The notes beneath the pieces are model-generated. The model saw nothing but the letters and a program-made list of their open reading frames with translations, made no database searches and was not told the DNA's origin. This document shows, piece after piece, positions 41,771-53,712 of a DNA stretch of 64,000 nucleotides; positions within the stretch are counted from its first letter, which is position 1, and each line of letters opens with the position of its first letter. The position numbers and the translations under genes are program-made. Origin of the DNA: Bombyx mori (lineage: Eukaryota; Arthropoda; Insecta; Lepidoptera; Bombycidae). The stretch is from positions 14,385,501-14,449,500 of the forward strand of contig NC_085112.1 of NCBI RefSeq assembly GCF_030269925.1, written 5' to 3'.

Positions 41771-44497
41771 TCTCTCATTATTGTATTTTCATATATTTGT
41801 TAGTCGTTTGTTTTGTGTCTCGTTAATTTGTTAATAATCTGTAGTGTATCGTGTTGTCGTAATATAGAACTATTTCTCGTATTGTTTCGTTTAATTTTTT
41901 ATATCCAGTAAACTCCAGTCGTGCGTCGGAGCGGACACACACACTTTTTTACAAGGAGAACCAACCGCCAGCTCATTATAATATAATAAACAATAGAAAC
42001 TAAAACCAATTAAATGTCCTCTCCAATGTAAACAAGTTAAAACACTACAGAAACAAAAACAGAGAAACAACAAAATAAAAAAAAACAAAATCAGCAAGCA
42101 AGAAACAACATAAGCAAAAGAAGGAATACACCAAACTAATTCAAATATACACTTATATATAAATGTCACATGCGGTATATTGCACAGTTAAGTCTTTTAG
42201 CGTCGAATTTAATTCTGCGAGTCACTTCATCTTTAATTTTTTTATGGCAAGGCACAAATTCTTCATTAGTATACATAATATACATGATAAGTTTATATTT
42301 GTGTTACAGTGATAAAAAATGGAAACAAAATTATTTGGTTGTTCTTGGACTGAAGTTCAAACAGGCCATGCCAAGGGCTCTAGTTTTAATGCTAGTTTTT
42401 GTAAACAACACACATTCGCAACTCGAAGTGTGATTGAAGATAGATGCACTAAGAAAGACATTCGAACTAACTGCTTTATATTTAAACTGTGAAGAACGTG
42501 CCTAATCCGTCGAATGCCAGAAATAAACACACGATATCCGTCTTGTCATTTCGAATTGAAGTCATTTTTAAAAGTTCCCCTCCTTGTTAAATCAAAGTAA
42601 TGCCCGGGGCGGCGTATTTGTCAAGATTTACCTAATAGTTTTTATTTTCTTATGAATGCAAAGTGATTCCTGGTAATTTTAGCTCCGGCAGTATTTTGTA
42701 CTTCAAAAGGGGATTTAACGGTAATTATGGTACAGAAATAAGGGCATTTTAATTGGGTTTGACTCAAAATAAAAAGCGAACTTGCGGAGGCCTTTGGGGA
42801 CTCCGTAAGCTGGCAACCTCGATTGATGTGCCTTATGCCACACCTCAACGAAGGCTTTTGCGGTACTAAGCATGCGATAGTGCAGAATCAGCTGTGTGAT
42901 GCGATTTAATCTTCCACCGGTTCGAAGCGGTTGAAAGCTAGTGATAGCATTCCCAGTGTGGTGATGCTCACAGATCCTGGTAACTAAGCCGGTGAGTGAA
43001 CTTAACAAATTTTTAAAATTTATAAACTTGCAAATATAATACATATTTCAAATTCAATTATTTGTGTTATTAACGTTATCGAATATCCATTTGCTGCAAA
43101 ATCAAATTAACTAATCACAAAGCCAATTTCAAAAGCCAATATTCTGAGACATTTATCTGTCAAATACAAAAATTGTATCGAAAATAATTCAAGTATTCCA
43201 AGATTAACCGTATTTCAAAGATGTAAAAAATAATGTAAAATGATGGAAAACGCACCTCAAATATATGTTAACCAAATTAGGGCTGACACAAGGCGTCCAT
43301 CAACTGATAAATCAAATTTTAGTTCAATAAAGAAGAAACCTAATAACCACGGTTATTAAGAAATTTTATGTTCAGAGAGCGCCATCCGAATTCGACAATA
43401 AATTTCTCGCAACCCTACTACCATATTTATGGATCGCATTAGAAAAAAACAAAACTTACCATAAAAATGTCTACAATTTTCACAATCATAATTCGTAGTT
43501 AAGAAAACCATCGAAAACTGTTGCATTAACAATCATTATGTTAATTGTAAATTTACACAGAATTAAACTCGAAAAATCAGCTTCAATTTTGACGTATGAA
43601 ATACTCAAATCGCTTAAATAGTCGAGGACACGCGACATAAATAAAAAGGAAATGAAGGGGAGGGATATGAGGGAAAAAAACAACAGACATATCTCTCAGA
43701 GTAAGAAAACAAACAATGTGTGTTAACATCTGTCGCGGCACGAACGTGTACAGACGAGAGCTAAAGTCATACGAACGTTCATATAAATTTTGTTTTGCTG
43801 TCACATTTTTCAAGAGCTTTTAATGTCACGGGATTGCGGGAGCTGAGAGTATAATAGGGTTTAATTTTTCGTGGAAATTCTTGAGGGCTTATAGCTGTAA
43901 AGTTGATGATGCAATGCAATATTTGGGCTAGGTCAGAGGAATCTCGTAGTAATAGAATAAAATTATTAATTAGTATTGTAGTTATTTCTCTAATATCAAT
44001 CATTTATCCCAACATCGTCATTCATCTGATACCTACCAGCCTTCTTCTTACGGCCTAATTTTTAACAAACCGGGTAGGCTATACTTATTTCTTATTATTG
44101 TCGTGAACCAATTATAAAAATTGTATAAATAGTTCTCTGATTAACATGCTGGACAATTCCACTCACGGTATATCTTTTTTAAGCTTCAGTTATCGTCGAA
44201 CGTCAACATCAGTTGAACCAAGTATTGTGGCTTTAAAAAAGCCCTCAATGAAACAACTTAATACAAATCTTCATTTTGGTGAAGTCCTATGTTGAACTCT
44301 TATATTGGAACAACAGCTATACTACCTCTGAATCGAAAGGAACAAATGTTTCGCAGCAAAACAAGCAGAGTGGCAGCAACACTTCCACCAATGGAAATAT
44401 GTCGGAAAAATCTCGTTTAGTGGACGCATCTATTATAACTGTAGCTTCGTCGTGTTTTTAGTTTTTTTTTGTGTTTATGGGTAAAATTAAATTATCT
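41771..44497. other. Long AT-rich stretch; short frames only
   Basis: The minus-strand frames at 41891-42169 (92 codons, Cys/Phe/Leu-rich, membrane-like) and 42642-43044 (two overlapping frames) have no recognised domain. The region 42610-43000 is GC-richer and may be an old repeat. The plus-strand frame at 44276-44461 (TSESKGTNVSQQNKQSGSNT) opens with TTG, not ATG. No function assigned. Confidence 0.35.
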
Positions 44498-44720
44498 CAC
44501 GACCCACTTAGTACACAGGAGCATATACATATCATAACGAATGAATGCCATAACACACCTTGAGATATTAGATTGAAGTCTTAATGATTTTTATACCGGC
44601 TATCTTACTCTTCAAAATGGAACCCATGACGGCTCCGTTATAGGAATAGGCAGAATTACAATACGCCACCACACCACCTGATATATGAGACCACTACTTA
44701 ATTTCAGTTGGTGGTAGCAG
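44498..44720 (-). mobile_element. Old Bm1 SINE
   Basis: CACACCTTGAGATATTAGAT, ATCTTACTCTTCAAAATGGA, CGTTATAGGAATAGGCAGAA and GCCACCACACCACC track the complementary Bm1 body. Confidence 0.5.
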
Positions 44721-44831
44721 AACCATATAATAATCAGAGAGCGCTGCTGTCCATTCACCGGTAGAGTCTTTCGTGCAATTTTAAGACACTGACGATAAGA
44801 TATGGTGGTGGTGCAATATCCCAGCCGAAGT

Positions 44832-45106
44832 AGGAAGTGTTACTTTTTTTGGAATTAGTAATGGCATTCCCAAATGATTACAGTATTGAAGTGAGTCTAC
44901 CAATGAATTTTCTTTCTCGTTTACTACTAAATAATGTCTTAATTTTAATAAAATTTTAGTTTTAATTCGGAGGAAGTGTTACTTTTTTTGGAATTAGTAA
45001 TGGCATTCCCAAATGATTACAGTATTGAAGTGAGTCTACCAATGAATTTTCTTTCTCGTTTACTACTAAATAATGTCTTAATTTTAATAAAATTTTAGTT
45101 TTAATT
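44832..45106. repeat. Exact 139-bp-period tandem duplication
   Basis: Units 44832-44967 and 44971-45106 are identical over 136 bp and separated by CGG. No function apparent. Confidence 0.95.
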
Positions 45107-45129
45107 TATTACTAAGTACAGTTTTATAA

Positions 45130-45226
45130 TAAGATAAGACGTCCGGTGCATTCGTATCTAGCGATGCAACGGTGTTCGAATCCCGCAGGCGGGTACCATT
45201 TTTTCTAATAAAGTACGTACTTAACA
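45130..45226 (+). mobile_element. Bm1 SINE head, left part of a split copy
   Basis: GATAAGACGTCCGGTGCATT, CGATGCAACGGTGTTCGAAT, CCCGCAGGCGGGTACC, AAGTACGTACTTAACAAAT. The copy continues at 45472 after about 245 bp of other sequence. Confidence 0.85.
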
Positions 45227-45471
45227 AATTGTAATGTTGCACTTTAGGAGGTGTTAAAGGAAAACGTCTTCTTGCGTGTATTCCATGTTTAATAATCATC
45301 TTAACCCTAGTTTACAATTAGGAAGAAGCCTATGTTTCTAGGTGGTCCGCCTTATTAGGGTGACATACGAGATTACACCTTTTAACTATGTTATATAATA
45401 AATGCTATGCTAATACTATGCTATGCTATGCTATAATATATCAACAAATCATATATACCTACACACTTCAA
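45227..45471. other. Insert within Bm1, unknown type
   Basis: Interrupts Bm1 between ACTTAACAAAT and ATGTTCACGATTG. It contains an ATGCT-type microsatellite (45402-45434). No terminal inverted repeat or ORF recognised; only a tiny possible duplication (AAAT) at the joins. Confidence 0.5.
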
Positions 45472-45722
45472 AATGTTCACGATTGACTTCCACGGTGAAG
45501 GAACATCGTGTAATAAAAATCCATACCCGCAAAATGATAATTTGTGTAATTGCTGGTGGTAGACCTCTTGTGAGTCCGCGTGGGTAGGTACCACCACCCT
45601 GCCTATTTCTGCCGTGAAGCAGTAATGCGTTTCGGTTTGAAGGGTGGGACAGCTATTGTAACTATACTAAGAGCTTAGAACTTATATCTTTAGGTGGGTG
45701 GCGCATTTACGTTGTAGATGCA
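45472..45722 (+). mobile_element. Bm1 SINE, right part of a split copy (3' end missing)
   Basis: ATGTTCACGATTGACTTCCA, CACCACCCTGCCTATTTCTG, TTTGAAGGGTGGGACAGC, GCATTTACGTTGTAGATG, then stops before the common 3' end. Confidence 0.85.
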
Positions 45723-45792
45723 ATAAGATACAAATTCTTCTATTGTTATGTACATACAGCCAATATTTACGAGTATACATAATACCTATCTG

Positions 45793-46010
45793 ACTCATTG
45801 GTGCAGTAGTTAACGGCCCTGACTGTTGCGCCGAGGGTCGTGGGTTCAATTCCCACATCGGGCAAACATTCGTGTGATGAATAGGATTGTTTGATCTTTA
45901 TCTAGGTGTTTATTATCTATATATGTATATTTGTATGTATGTCAGGCTCTGGTACCCATAACTCAAGAAATTCTAATTTGGGGCCGGATGACCATTCGTG
46001 ATTTGTTTCC
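45793..46010 (+). mobile_element. tRNA-derived SINE, family S2
   Basis: Head with A box TTGGTGCAGTAG and B box GGGTTCAATTCCC, then ACATTCGTGTGATGAATAGG, TTTATCTAGGTGTTTATTAT, GGTACCCATAACTCAAGAAA and GGGGCCGGATGACC. This lepidopteran-type SINE is different from Bm1. Other fragments: 3405-3462, 36045-36250, 63060-63190. Confidence 0.75.
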
Positions 46011-46019
46011 AGTCGTTAT

Positions 46020-46345
46020 TATTATCTTCTTCTTCTTCTCCATCGCTCCCTGATTACTGAGGATCGTGACTCGTCGACTGCCAGCCTCCATCGGTTCCGG
46101 TCAGTTGCCTGGTGTAGTGCAGCACTAAGTGGTCCGCTGGTTTGCTCGGAGATCTGGACGGGCCAACGTTTGGGGCTCCGGCCTCTAGGACGTTTTCCTT
46201 CTACTTTTCCAGTGACCATCAGACGTTCCAAGTTGTCTACACCTCTACGGGCAACGTGTCCAAAGTAGCGCATTATGCGTTGTAGACAGGTGGTAGACAG
46301 GTGTTGAGCGTTCTCCGTTCTATTATTATCTAATGACAATTTAAA
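46020..46345 (-). mobile_element. RTE-type LINE 3' coding end (family R-a)
   Basis: The 105-codon minus-strand frame encodes RIMRYFGHVARRGVDNLERL and MVTGKVEGKRPRGRSPKRWP, an arginine-rich C-terminus of an endonuclease-RT polyprotein, ending in a CTT-repeat-derived Arg run. Only this end is present. RTE or a neighbouring clade. Confidence 0.65.
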
Positions 46346-46873
46346 ATGGAATTGATCTTCAGTAACGCTTTTATGCCCGACTGTACCGCGAGCTCGAAAT
46401 TCAATACGTCAGCGTTGATTGCAGTTAATTATAAATCAGTCACCCTCTTATTGTTGCAGCTATATATATTAAAAAAAAAAAAAAAAAACGGAACCCTTAT
46501 CCCTTGAAACACAAAGTTTAAAATCACTCATAACTTCGCTTTGATGGTATTACTTCCGCCAAACAAAAATTCTTTGTTTGTTCTTATCAATGAACCGAAA
46601 CAATCCATTTTGTTTGTATCGTAACGTTTCTACCGTATGAATTTTGCTTTGAAATATTTTCATGTCTAATACTTTTTGGGTAAGTTTTGAAATTCGGATA
46701 TATGTGTGGATAATTCACGCAGTGGTAAAAAGCTTTGCGGGATTGAAGTAGTTTAACGGTTTCAAATTCTCTGTTCGTTGCCTAGGATATTTTTTTTTGT
46801 CTTTACTAGTCACCAGGTATGTAATGCTTTTATCCCATAATACGCTGACACACCGTGACACTGAAATAATGAA

Positions 46874-47273
46874 GTCGTCGTGGCCTAAAGGATAAGACGT
46901 CCGGTGCATTCGTATCTAGCGAAGCACCGATATTAGAATCCCGCAGAAGGGGACCAATTTTTCTAATGAATTACGTACTTAACAAATGTTCACGATTGAC
47001 TTCCACGGTGAAGGAATAACACCGTGTAATAAAAATCAAAACCCGTAAAATTATAATTTGCGTAATCGCTGGAGATAGGACCTCTTGTGAGTCCGAACCA
47101 CCATCCCGCCTATTTCTGCCTTGAAGCAGTAATGCGTTTCCGTTTGAAGGGTAGGGCAGCCATTGTAACAAGGTGGGTGGCGGCATTTACGTTGTAGATG
47201 TATATGGGCTCCAGTAACCACTTTATATCAGGTGGGCTGTGAGCTCGCCCTCTATCTAAGCAATAAAAAAAAA
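46874..47273 (+). mobile_element. Bm1 SINE, full length with small deletions
   Basis: GTCGTGGCCTAAAGGATAAG (A box) at 46878, mutated B-box region ATATTAGAATCCCGCAGA, full body and tail CTATCTAAGCAATAAAAAAA. A piece between AACCAC and GTCCG and one in the ACTGAGACC region are missing. Confidence 0.92.
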
Positions 47274-47427
47274 CACATAGGCTCCTAAGCTAGATTAATC
47301 TTAAGTCGATCGTCTCCACTGCCAAAATGTCTATAAGAGCACTAAGTGAATGTCTAAATTCACTTCTAAAAACAGTTTTGTGTGTACTCATTTCATTCCG
47401 AAAATCTTTAGTGTTTTTAGAAGGCAT

Positions 47428-47620
47428 ATACAGGTCATCAAACTCACAGCCCAAATGGTATTGAGTGGCTATCGGTGCCTATATAAATCACGGTATGAGC
47501 GCTGTCACCCAGCTTGAAACTTGAGGTCTAAGTTTCAATTGTATAGTATAACGCATATCACACTTCTCAGAACGTATTACTTGGTTATACCTAACCGTGT
47601 ATCTTCACTAAGAGGTGTTA
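47428..47620 (-). mobile_element. Very old Bm1-like SINE
   Basis: CATCAAACTCACAGCCCAAA, TGGTATTGAGTGGCTATCGG, CACCCAGCTTGAAACTTGAG, then blurred. Bm1 complementary order. Confidence 0.4.
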
Positions 47621-48107
47621 ATCCTTTCCGTAGTAAATTTGTTTTGGAGCACTTATTTACCTTACTCATGAAATGGTTTTATCAACTTATTACTATTTTT
47701 TGAGGAAATTGCCGCCATTGTCGATGGCAATTCAATCAACAACAGCATTATTCACATTCAGGCTACTGATCTAGTTAAATACAAGGCGTCCCAAAAGATC
47801 AAACGTATGAAATGACAAAGTAATTAAAAGTATCAAAATGAGAAATCGAAGGTAAAAATACGGCGCAAGTCATTAAAAGAGGCGATCCCAGTAGCTAATA
47901 TATCACATAAAATTAATTAAGCTCCACCTTTGTGAGAAGATCGTATTAAAATTAAAAGCAAACATTTGAATGGAAAGGTTTCAAAGGTCACACCTAACAA
48001 TATTGATTCAGGCCCACATTGTAATGTAGATTGGATGTGGTAATGACAGTGTTTTAAGAACGGCTTCGAGGAATTAATAGGCAAGTAGAATAAAATGGGA
48101 GACAATA

Positions 48108-48109
<2 letters not shown>

Positions 48110-48186
<77 letters not shown>

Positions 48187-48196
48187 AAGAGAGGGC
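48110..48196. repeat. (GA)n microsatellite
   Basis: About 85 bp of GA repeats with three GATA interruptions. ORFs across it are low-complexity artefacts. Confidence 0.95.
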
Positions 48197-48354
48197 TTAT
48201 ACTTTATTGTACACCAAAATAAACAAAAATACAAAGCATGCAAATCAAAAATGTACAATGGACAAGAATCACTTCAGGATATAAATTAACTGCGGTGTAG
48301 TACTTATTGGTTGAAAAAATGGTTGTTTAAAAATATATATAGATAAATAATAAA

Positions 48355-48603
48355 TCTATACATGTATATAAAAATGAATTGCTGTTCGTTAGTCTCGCTT
48401 AAACTCTAGAACGGCTGGACCGATTTGGCTAATTTTGGTCTTGAATTATTCGTGGAAGTCCAGGAAATGTTTAAACGGTGAGAAAATATAAAAAAGCTCG
48501 GAATTATATAAAAACAAACAATTTTGTTTTTCCTTTGATGTTTCCCTTTGATGTGTCTTTTATTTATCGATTGAGGCACTACGAAGTCTGCTGGGTCAGC
48601 TAG
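48355..48603 (+). mobile_element. Helitron-like element, family H3, 249 bp
   Basis: A|TCTATACATGTATATAAA start and GGGTCAGCTAG|T end; same family and same length as 2853-3101 but opposite orientation. It lies 20 bp from the maT element. Confidence 0.5.
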
Positions 48604-48622
48604 TCTACCTAGTCAGGTCATA

Positions 48623-49862
48623 AATTCTGTCACATGTTTAATGTAAAATAATTGAAACAAGTTTATTCATTATGTAACCATTCATATACCAAAATGAACT
48701 TAACAAAACATAGATTCTTATGACACTAAAGTTTATTCAAAATGACCTCCGTGATTTTGAATACAGGCCTTCAATCTGCGCGGCCAGTCGTCTATCGCAG
48801 CACGAACGAGGTCCATGTCAATATCGGCGGCTGCCTTAATCAAGGATGTCTTGAGTGACTCCAAATTGGGATGAGGCTTTGAGCACGCCTTTACCTCCAA
48901 GTGTTGCCATATTTTGTAATCTAACGGATTCAAATCTGGACTGGAGGAGGGCCAGTTTTCGTGCTGGATGAAGTCGATTTCACGCGCCGCCAGCCAGTCT
49001 TGTGTGCTCTTCGCTCTATGAGCTGGCGCCGAATCTTGTTGGAATACCCAGTGCCTGTTATTGAACATGGTATGAGAAACAGGTTCCACAAGGTTCGTCA
49101 GGACTGTATTTTGATACACAACTGCATTCGTTTTTACACCTTTCTCACAAAAAAGTACCTCTGTTAAGCCCCAATAAGAAACTCCCAACCATACCGTGAG
49201 CGAGGATTGAAAATGACCTCGTTGGACACGCGGAATACGGTCGTCGCTTCTTCACTACTGTGTGCGTACACCTTATCATTTTGCTTGTTGTAGCTCTCTT
49301 CTACGGTAAAAAATTTTTCATCCGAAAAAAGAATTTCCCGATATTTTTTTCCCGCGTACAGCTTCAACAAAGCGCGGCATCTCTTCAGTCTCAGGTCCAT
49401 TAGACGAGCATTCAAACGATGTCCTGTTTTTCTTCGATATGCCCGAAGCCCTAAGTCTTCATTTAACACCCTTTTCACCGTGGTTCTGCTTAACCCCATC
49501 TTAAGGGCCAACAGTTTCTGCTTACGTTTGGGATTTCTTTGAATTCGCGCCTTCACAGCTTTTATCACTGCTGGAGTCCTAACAGACCGAGGGCGACCAC
49601 TTCTTGACCCGTCATCTACACTAGTACATCTACATTGTATCGTTTGATAGTACGATAAACGAATCTTTTGGTTATATTCAAATTTTTCAGTATGTTAAAA
49701 ATTTGAATTGGCGCGTAACCGCAACGATGCTACGCAATAACTGCAACACGGTCTTCTTTAAGCGTCCACTCCATATTTAAAAATGTGTAAAATTCTAAAA
49801 GTATACATTTTTATTTTCATGAACAATTCGAAATTCAATAAACTTTTTTGTGGCCAGCATTC
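48623..49862 (-). mobile_element. maT-type (DD37D) mariner transposon, inactive
   Basis: About 1.24 kb between TA dinucleotides at 48621-48622 and 49863-49864. The termini AATTCTGTCACA (left) and, in complement, GAATGCTGGCCACA (right) are imperfect inverted repeats. It contains a disrupted transposase. The TA boundary is the usual Tc1/mariner target. Limits have a few bases of uncertainty. Confidence 0.8.
48733..49774 (-). pseudogene. maT-family transposase pseudogene
   Basis: Mariner-superfamily transposase with all three catalytic aspartates: first in LFSDEKFF (near 49320), second in WVFQQDSAPAH, third in SPDLNPLDYKIW. There are 37 residues between the second and third, which is the DD37D (maT) signature rather than DD34D (mariner) or DD34E (Tc1). 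An HTH region KMGLSRTTVKRVLNEDLG lies in the N-terminal part. Lesions: an in-frame TAG about 15 codons after the presumptive ATG at 49774, breaks near 49620, and a frameshift near 49220 separating 49164-49568 from 48733-49188. It cannot make an intact protein. Confidence 0.9.
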
Positions 49863-49911
49863 TAAGAGAAAAGTTTTTACTGTGTGACAATACTTATGAC
49901 CTGACTAGTTA

Positions 49912-50009
49912 TATATCAATGAATTGCTGTTCGTTAGTCTCGCTAAAACTCGAGAACGGCTCGACCGATTTGGCTAATTTTGGTCTTGAATTATCAGCGG
50001 GTCAGCTAG
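49912..50009 (+). mobile_element. Helitron-like family H3, internally deleted
   Basis: GAATTGCTGTTCGTTAGTCT, CGACCGATTTGGCTAATTTT, then a jump to GCGGGTCAGCTAG|T. About 150 bp of interior is missing compared with 48355-48603. It sits 50 bp beyond the other end of the maT element. Confidence 0.5.
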
Positions 50010-51722
50010 TTTATGATATATACGTTTTTCTACTGTATTGGTGAACGTGGTTAGAGCCCATGGGGTATTAAGCAATGAATGATATTTTTGTCATCTTTCT
50101 TTCAAGATAGATGTTTCTTTATACAATTGAGATTGCCACCTCAAAGCCCGTGGTAGACAGTGGTATTGGTTTTTTGATGTCCATAGGCTCCAGACAACAG
50201 CAAAGGTTAATTTTAGTTTAATCTTATCTATTTAAATTTACAAAATTCCTTCAATACATTTATATAAGAAGAAAATCATAAAAGAGAATTGAGTAAAGAA
50301 AATTAATGTCTGTTTCAAATCAATCAACAAAAGCTACTCAAATATTCTGAAAAAGCTCTACAATCAAAAGAATAAAAACGCCTTGTTAAACTCTAAGATT
50401 ATTTACTTAAAAGTCGAGTTGAATTTTTGAAAGCACTCCGCGTAATTAAACAAACACTATCCTTTGTATAAAAATTAAATTTTAATTTCGTTTTTGCAAT
50501 CCATAAAGTACTCAAGTTTCCCCTTGTTTCATTTCATTTCATTATAGTCAGCCTTACCGCTGCCACAATAGTCCAGCACACATACAACAAATTTAATTCC
50601 TTTTAATAATGAATCAAATTATAGTACATTTTTTATTTAGGGTTGACACACATTTCTTCGTAATTTATTAAGCTAGCTGGTATTTTTTCTGGCCCCATAC
50701 TTGACGAGGCGCTAAGAGCACAAAGCCGGCTGTACTCCTATCAAGTGATATGATTTTGACAGGGTTCAATTCGCTAACAAGTACCAATTTACCGATGTAA
50801 GGCTTACCTTACTCGTGTTCATGAACGATACCCACTTTGAGACACGGCGTCGAGTTCTCAGTGATATTGTATTAGGGGTGTCCCAGATCCAATTGAAATT
50901 CACGACATTTTTACGCAGAATTAAACAAAATAGGCTCAATGAAGTGTTAACGACGAAGGGAAGATCTTCCACCAAGCAGGTGATATTGCTCGGTAGACCG
51001 ACGGTCCGAATGTTGTTGTTCGGAACTTGTGTAAATGCAAGCTTATTTTGAAAATGTCGTAAGCGAGATGCGGGCATCTGTCAAATATCTTGCTTTATAT
51101 TATCACATCATGCCTTAAACACCTAAACAGCAAAAACCGGTTACTGATCGTACGTACTGTCTGGAATAAAATCGAGAAATATTGCTGCCAAATTCTGACA
51201 TTATCTGGAAAAGGTAAAAAAATCCTTTATGACACCCATTTTGTGGTACGTCTTGTGAGACCACATGAGTCAGTACACGAAACTAGACAGTTGCTGATAA
51301 ATTATCCAATATTCAGAATCATACTTATCAACTTATATTACTATAAAACATATCATCTACTTGCTAATGTAAACTTCGAGAAAACCTATCCAATGTTTTA
51401 TGCTAATAACAAAATTACATGAATTTTCTTCATCCTTGTACTTATATAACAAATAAACAGATTTTCGTATAAATGATTTTATGTTGAGTTCCATATCCAT
51501 ACTACATATTTATAATTATGTTTGTAATTTCAATAACACTATTAAGCCTTATATGATTTATTACTTGTTTGTTATGATTTCACGTCTTAACTTCTCAAGC
51601 GATCAGAAAAAAACAAGGATATTTTCTACAAGGTCTTGCCTGTAGAAAAAAAGTTCTATTCCCAAAAGAAATACATTTTTTCTACATTAACACAAGATAA
51701 CTCCCGTGGAAAAGCTAACTAA
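50010..51722. other. AT-rich stretch with two unassigned frames
   Basis: Frames at 50766-51077 (minus) and 50815-51051 (plus) overlap on opposite strands, so at most one can be real. The 110-codon plus frame at 51090-51422 has no motif. None is supported as a gene. Confidence 0.35.
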
Positions 51723-51900
51723 TCACTACATAGTATAAAACAAAGTCGCTTTCTCTGTCCCTATATCTGCCTGTCCTTATGTATGCTTAAATCTTTAAAA
51801 CTACGCAACGGATTTTGATGCGGTTTTTTTTAATAGATAGAGTGATTGAAGAGGAAGGTTTATATGTATAATAATATCCATTAAATAGTGGAGAAATCAA
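51723..51900 (+). mobile_element. Helitron-like 5' end, family H5
   Basis: A|TCACTACATAGTATAAAAC, GTCGCTTTCTCTGTCCCTA, AAACTACGCAACGGATTTTG and GATAGAGTGATTGAAGAGGA. This wording recurs in Lepidoptera. No CTAG end was found, so it is 3'-truncated or its end is decayed. Confidence 0.4.
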
Positions 51901-52339
51901 TAATAAATTACAGTTTCGCTAGTAATTAATAAAGCAAATTTTAATAACAAAAGACGAGTGTCGTACGAAGATGTAACGTAAATTAAATAACTAATTTTTA
52001 ATTTTCAATGAAATATGTGTCTGAGTATTCTGCACGCCTTTGACGGGCATTCATGAAATAAAAAAACTAACGTGGTTTTTTTATCAGAAAACTTTTTAAT
52101 AATGTGGTGAATGAAATTTAATTAAACTCGTAAGTATACTCGTAGGATATTTTCTCGCAAAAAATAAGCATAAAAGGAATTTTGTTTTTATAAAAGTAAC
52201 ATAATTAATTTGTAACATAAGTATTTTTCTAATTAGTATTCATAGTCTCACGAACTGTTTGAAGCATCGGTCCTTTGGTGTGTATCATGATTTTATGGGG
52301 ATTGTTCTGAGGGTTTTTTCTAAATGATGTCGCCATCTT

Positions 52340-52590
52340 CTTCCTGGTGGTATCACGTCTTGTAGGCCCGAACGTATAGATACCACTATCCTACCATTTC
52401 TGCCATGAAGCAGTAATTCGTTGCGGTTGGAAAGGTGGGTCAGCCGTTGTACTGTAAAGTTGAGACTTCGAACTCATGCCTCAATGTGGGTGGCAGCATT
52501 TACGTTGCTTATGTCAATGAGCTCTGGCAACCACTTACCACCAGGCGGTCTTTGAGCTGGTCTACTCATCTAAGCAACAAAAAAAACTCT
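52340..52590 (+). mobile_element. Old Bm1 SINE
   Basis: CCTGGTGGTATCACGTCTTG, ATTTCTGCCATGAAGCAGTA, AAGGTGGGTCAGCCGTTGTA, TCAATGTGGGTGGCAGCATT, TCATCTAAGCAACAAAAAAA. Confidence 0.8.
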
Positions 52591-52944
52591 TTACCATCTT
52601 ACCACTCGTAACCAAACCACTGATCATCTTAATATCTCAAACTTTTGACAGATAATTTTTGCCACGTACCATCCGACTCTATATTTTTTGTGTGCTATTT
52701 ATTTCCTACGACACCTTTCCAAAACTTATATATAATCACAAAAAGATACTTAAAACTTAGCTTAAAATACAAAAGAAAGCTTTTTTAATTTTACAAAACG
52801 TTATTATCATTCTAACGACCTTATACATCCCACGTCATCCTCGTTATCAATAAAGTGACACATACGGGTCGATTATGAATGTTAATTACATTAAACAAAC
52901 CAAATTGCTCAATAAAAGACAAAATAGACCCTTCCATTAACTTG

Positions 52945-53345
52945 GGCGATGATCTCGCTGATTTATCTACGTTTTAATTGCGTTGCGTCTTCACACAGGA
53001 TTTCAACGCTATTCAGACCTGAGAGACTGAATGTGAAAATGTTTTCCATCCCTCTCGATTCGCGGCCGAACGGGCCGCAACCCTTACGAAAATCATTTTC
53101 CGTCCTTCTCCCCCGTTTTACAGTACCGGAGAGATCCCTTATGTAAGTCAGTGCTTCACCAAAGAGCCTCGCGGTCAGACGCGCGCCGTGCTCCGTCAAA
53201 ATCGGCCCGATACCACGATCCTACGAACTCGGCCGTCCGGAGTCGGTGCCGACCCAGTACCGCGTGTTGAAAAACTTTTATGCACAAGAAATAGATCTGT
53301 GCGCGTCCGTCTACGAGCGCTTGAAGTAATCATAAATCAGGATAC
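52945..53345. promoter_or_regulatory. GC-rich patch upstream of candidate gene
   Basis: CpG-rich sequence (GATTCGCGGCCGAACGGGCC near 53058) in AT-rich surroundings, about 400-700 bp upstream of the candidate TSS. The strong acceptor-like tract CGTCCTTCTCCCCCGTTTTA + CAG and a GTAAGT 19 nt later could define a microexon (53124-53142). Overlapping short frames on both strands are without motifs. Possibly regulatory or an exon of a neighbouring gene. Confidence 0.25.
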
Positions 53346-53679
53346 ATCGGAAATGGCGTGCCAAAGCGAAATTTCTTTTTAAATTTACGCGCCCGTATTA
53401 ATAAAGATTTATCTTCGAGAACAAGGGGAGTTTCTGAGTTAATTATAGATACATTTTCACTATGTACAAGGAACTAATACGCGCGCGTGGTCGTAGAAGC
53501 ATCGTGTCCTGTAGCAAGCAAATTAAAAACGGCTAAAATCCAAAATAGATTGGGGAGATTTTAATGTATGATGTGACATCTGCTTTAAGGAACCGGTGTC
53601 ATAATTTGTCAACGTGTTAATTACATAGTAGAGTGTACGTTGACAGATTTAGTGAAAGCAGGTATAGTTTGTAGATGCA

Positions 53680-53712
53680 TATAAATTGTGTTAAAATGTT
53701 AGAGTCATTAGG
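53680..53712 (+). promoter_or_regulatory. Core promoter candidate (TATA and Inr)
   Basis: TATAAAT at 53680-53686 and an arthropod initiator-like TCATTA at 53705-53710; the spacing of 25-27 bp is canonical. The predicted TSS is near 53707, 110 nt before the ATG. Confidence 0.45.

Noticed and set aside
45402..45434. CRISPR-like direct repeats
   Set aside because: It is an ATGCT microsatellite with no spacers, in a eukaryotic genome.
48095..48289. ORFs over the GA repeat (Arg/Glu and Ser/Leu runs)
   Set aside because: They are translations of a dinucleotide microsatellite.
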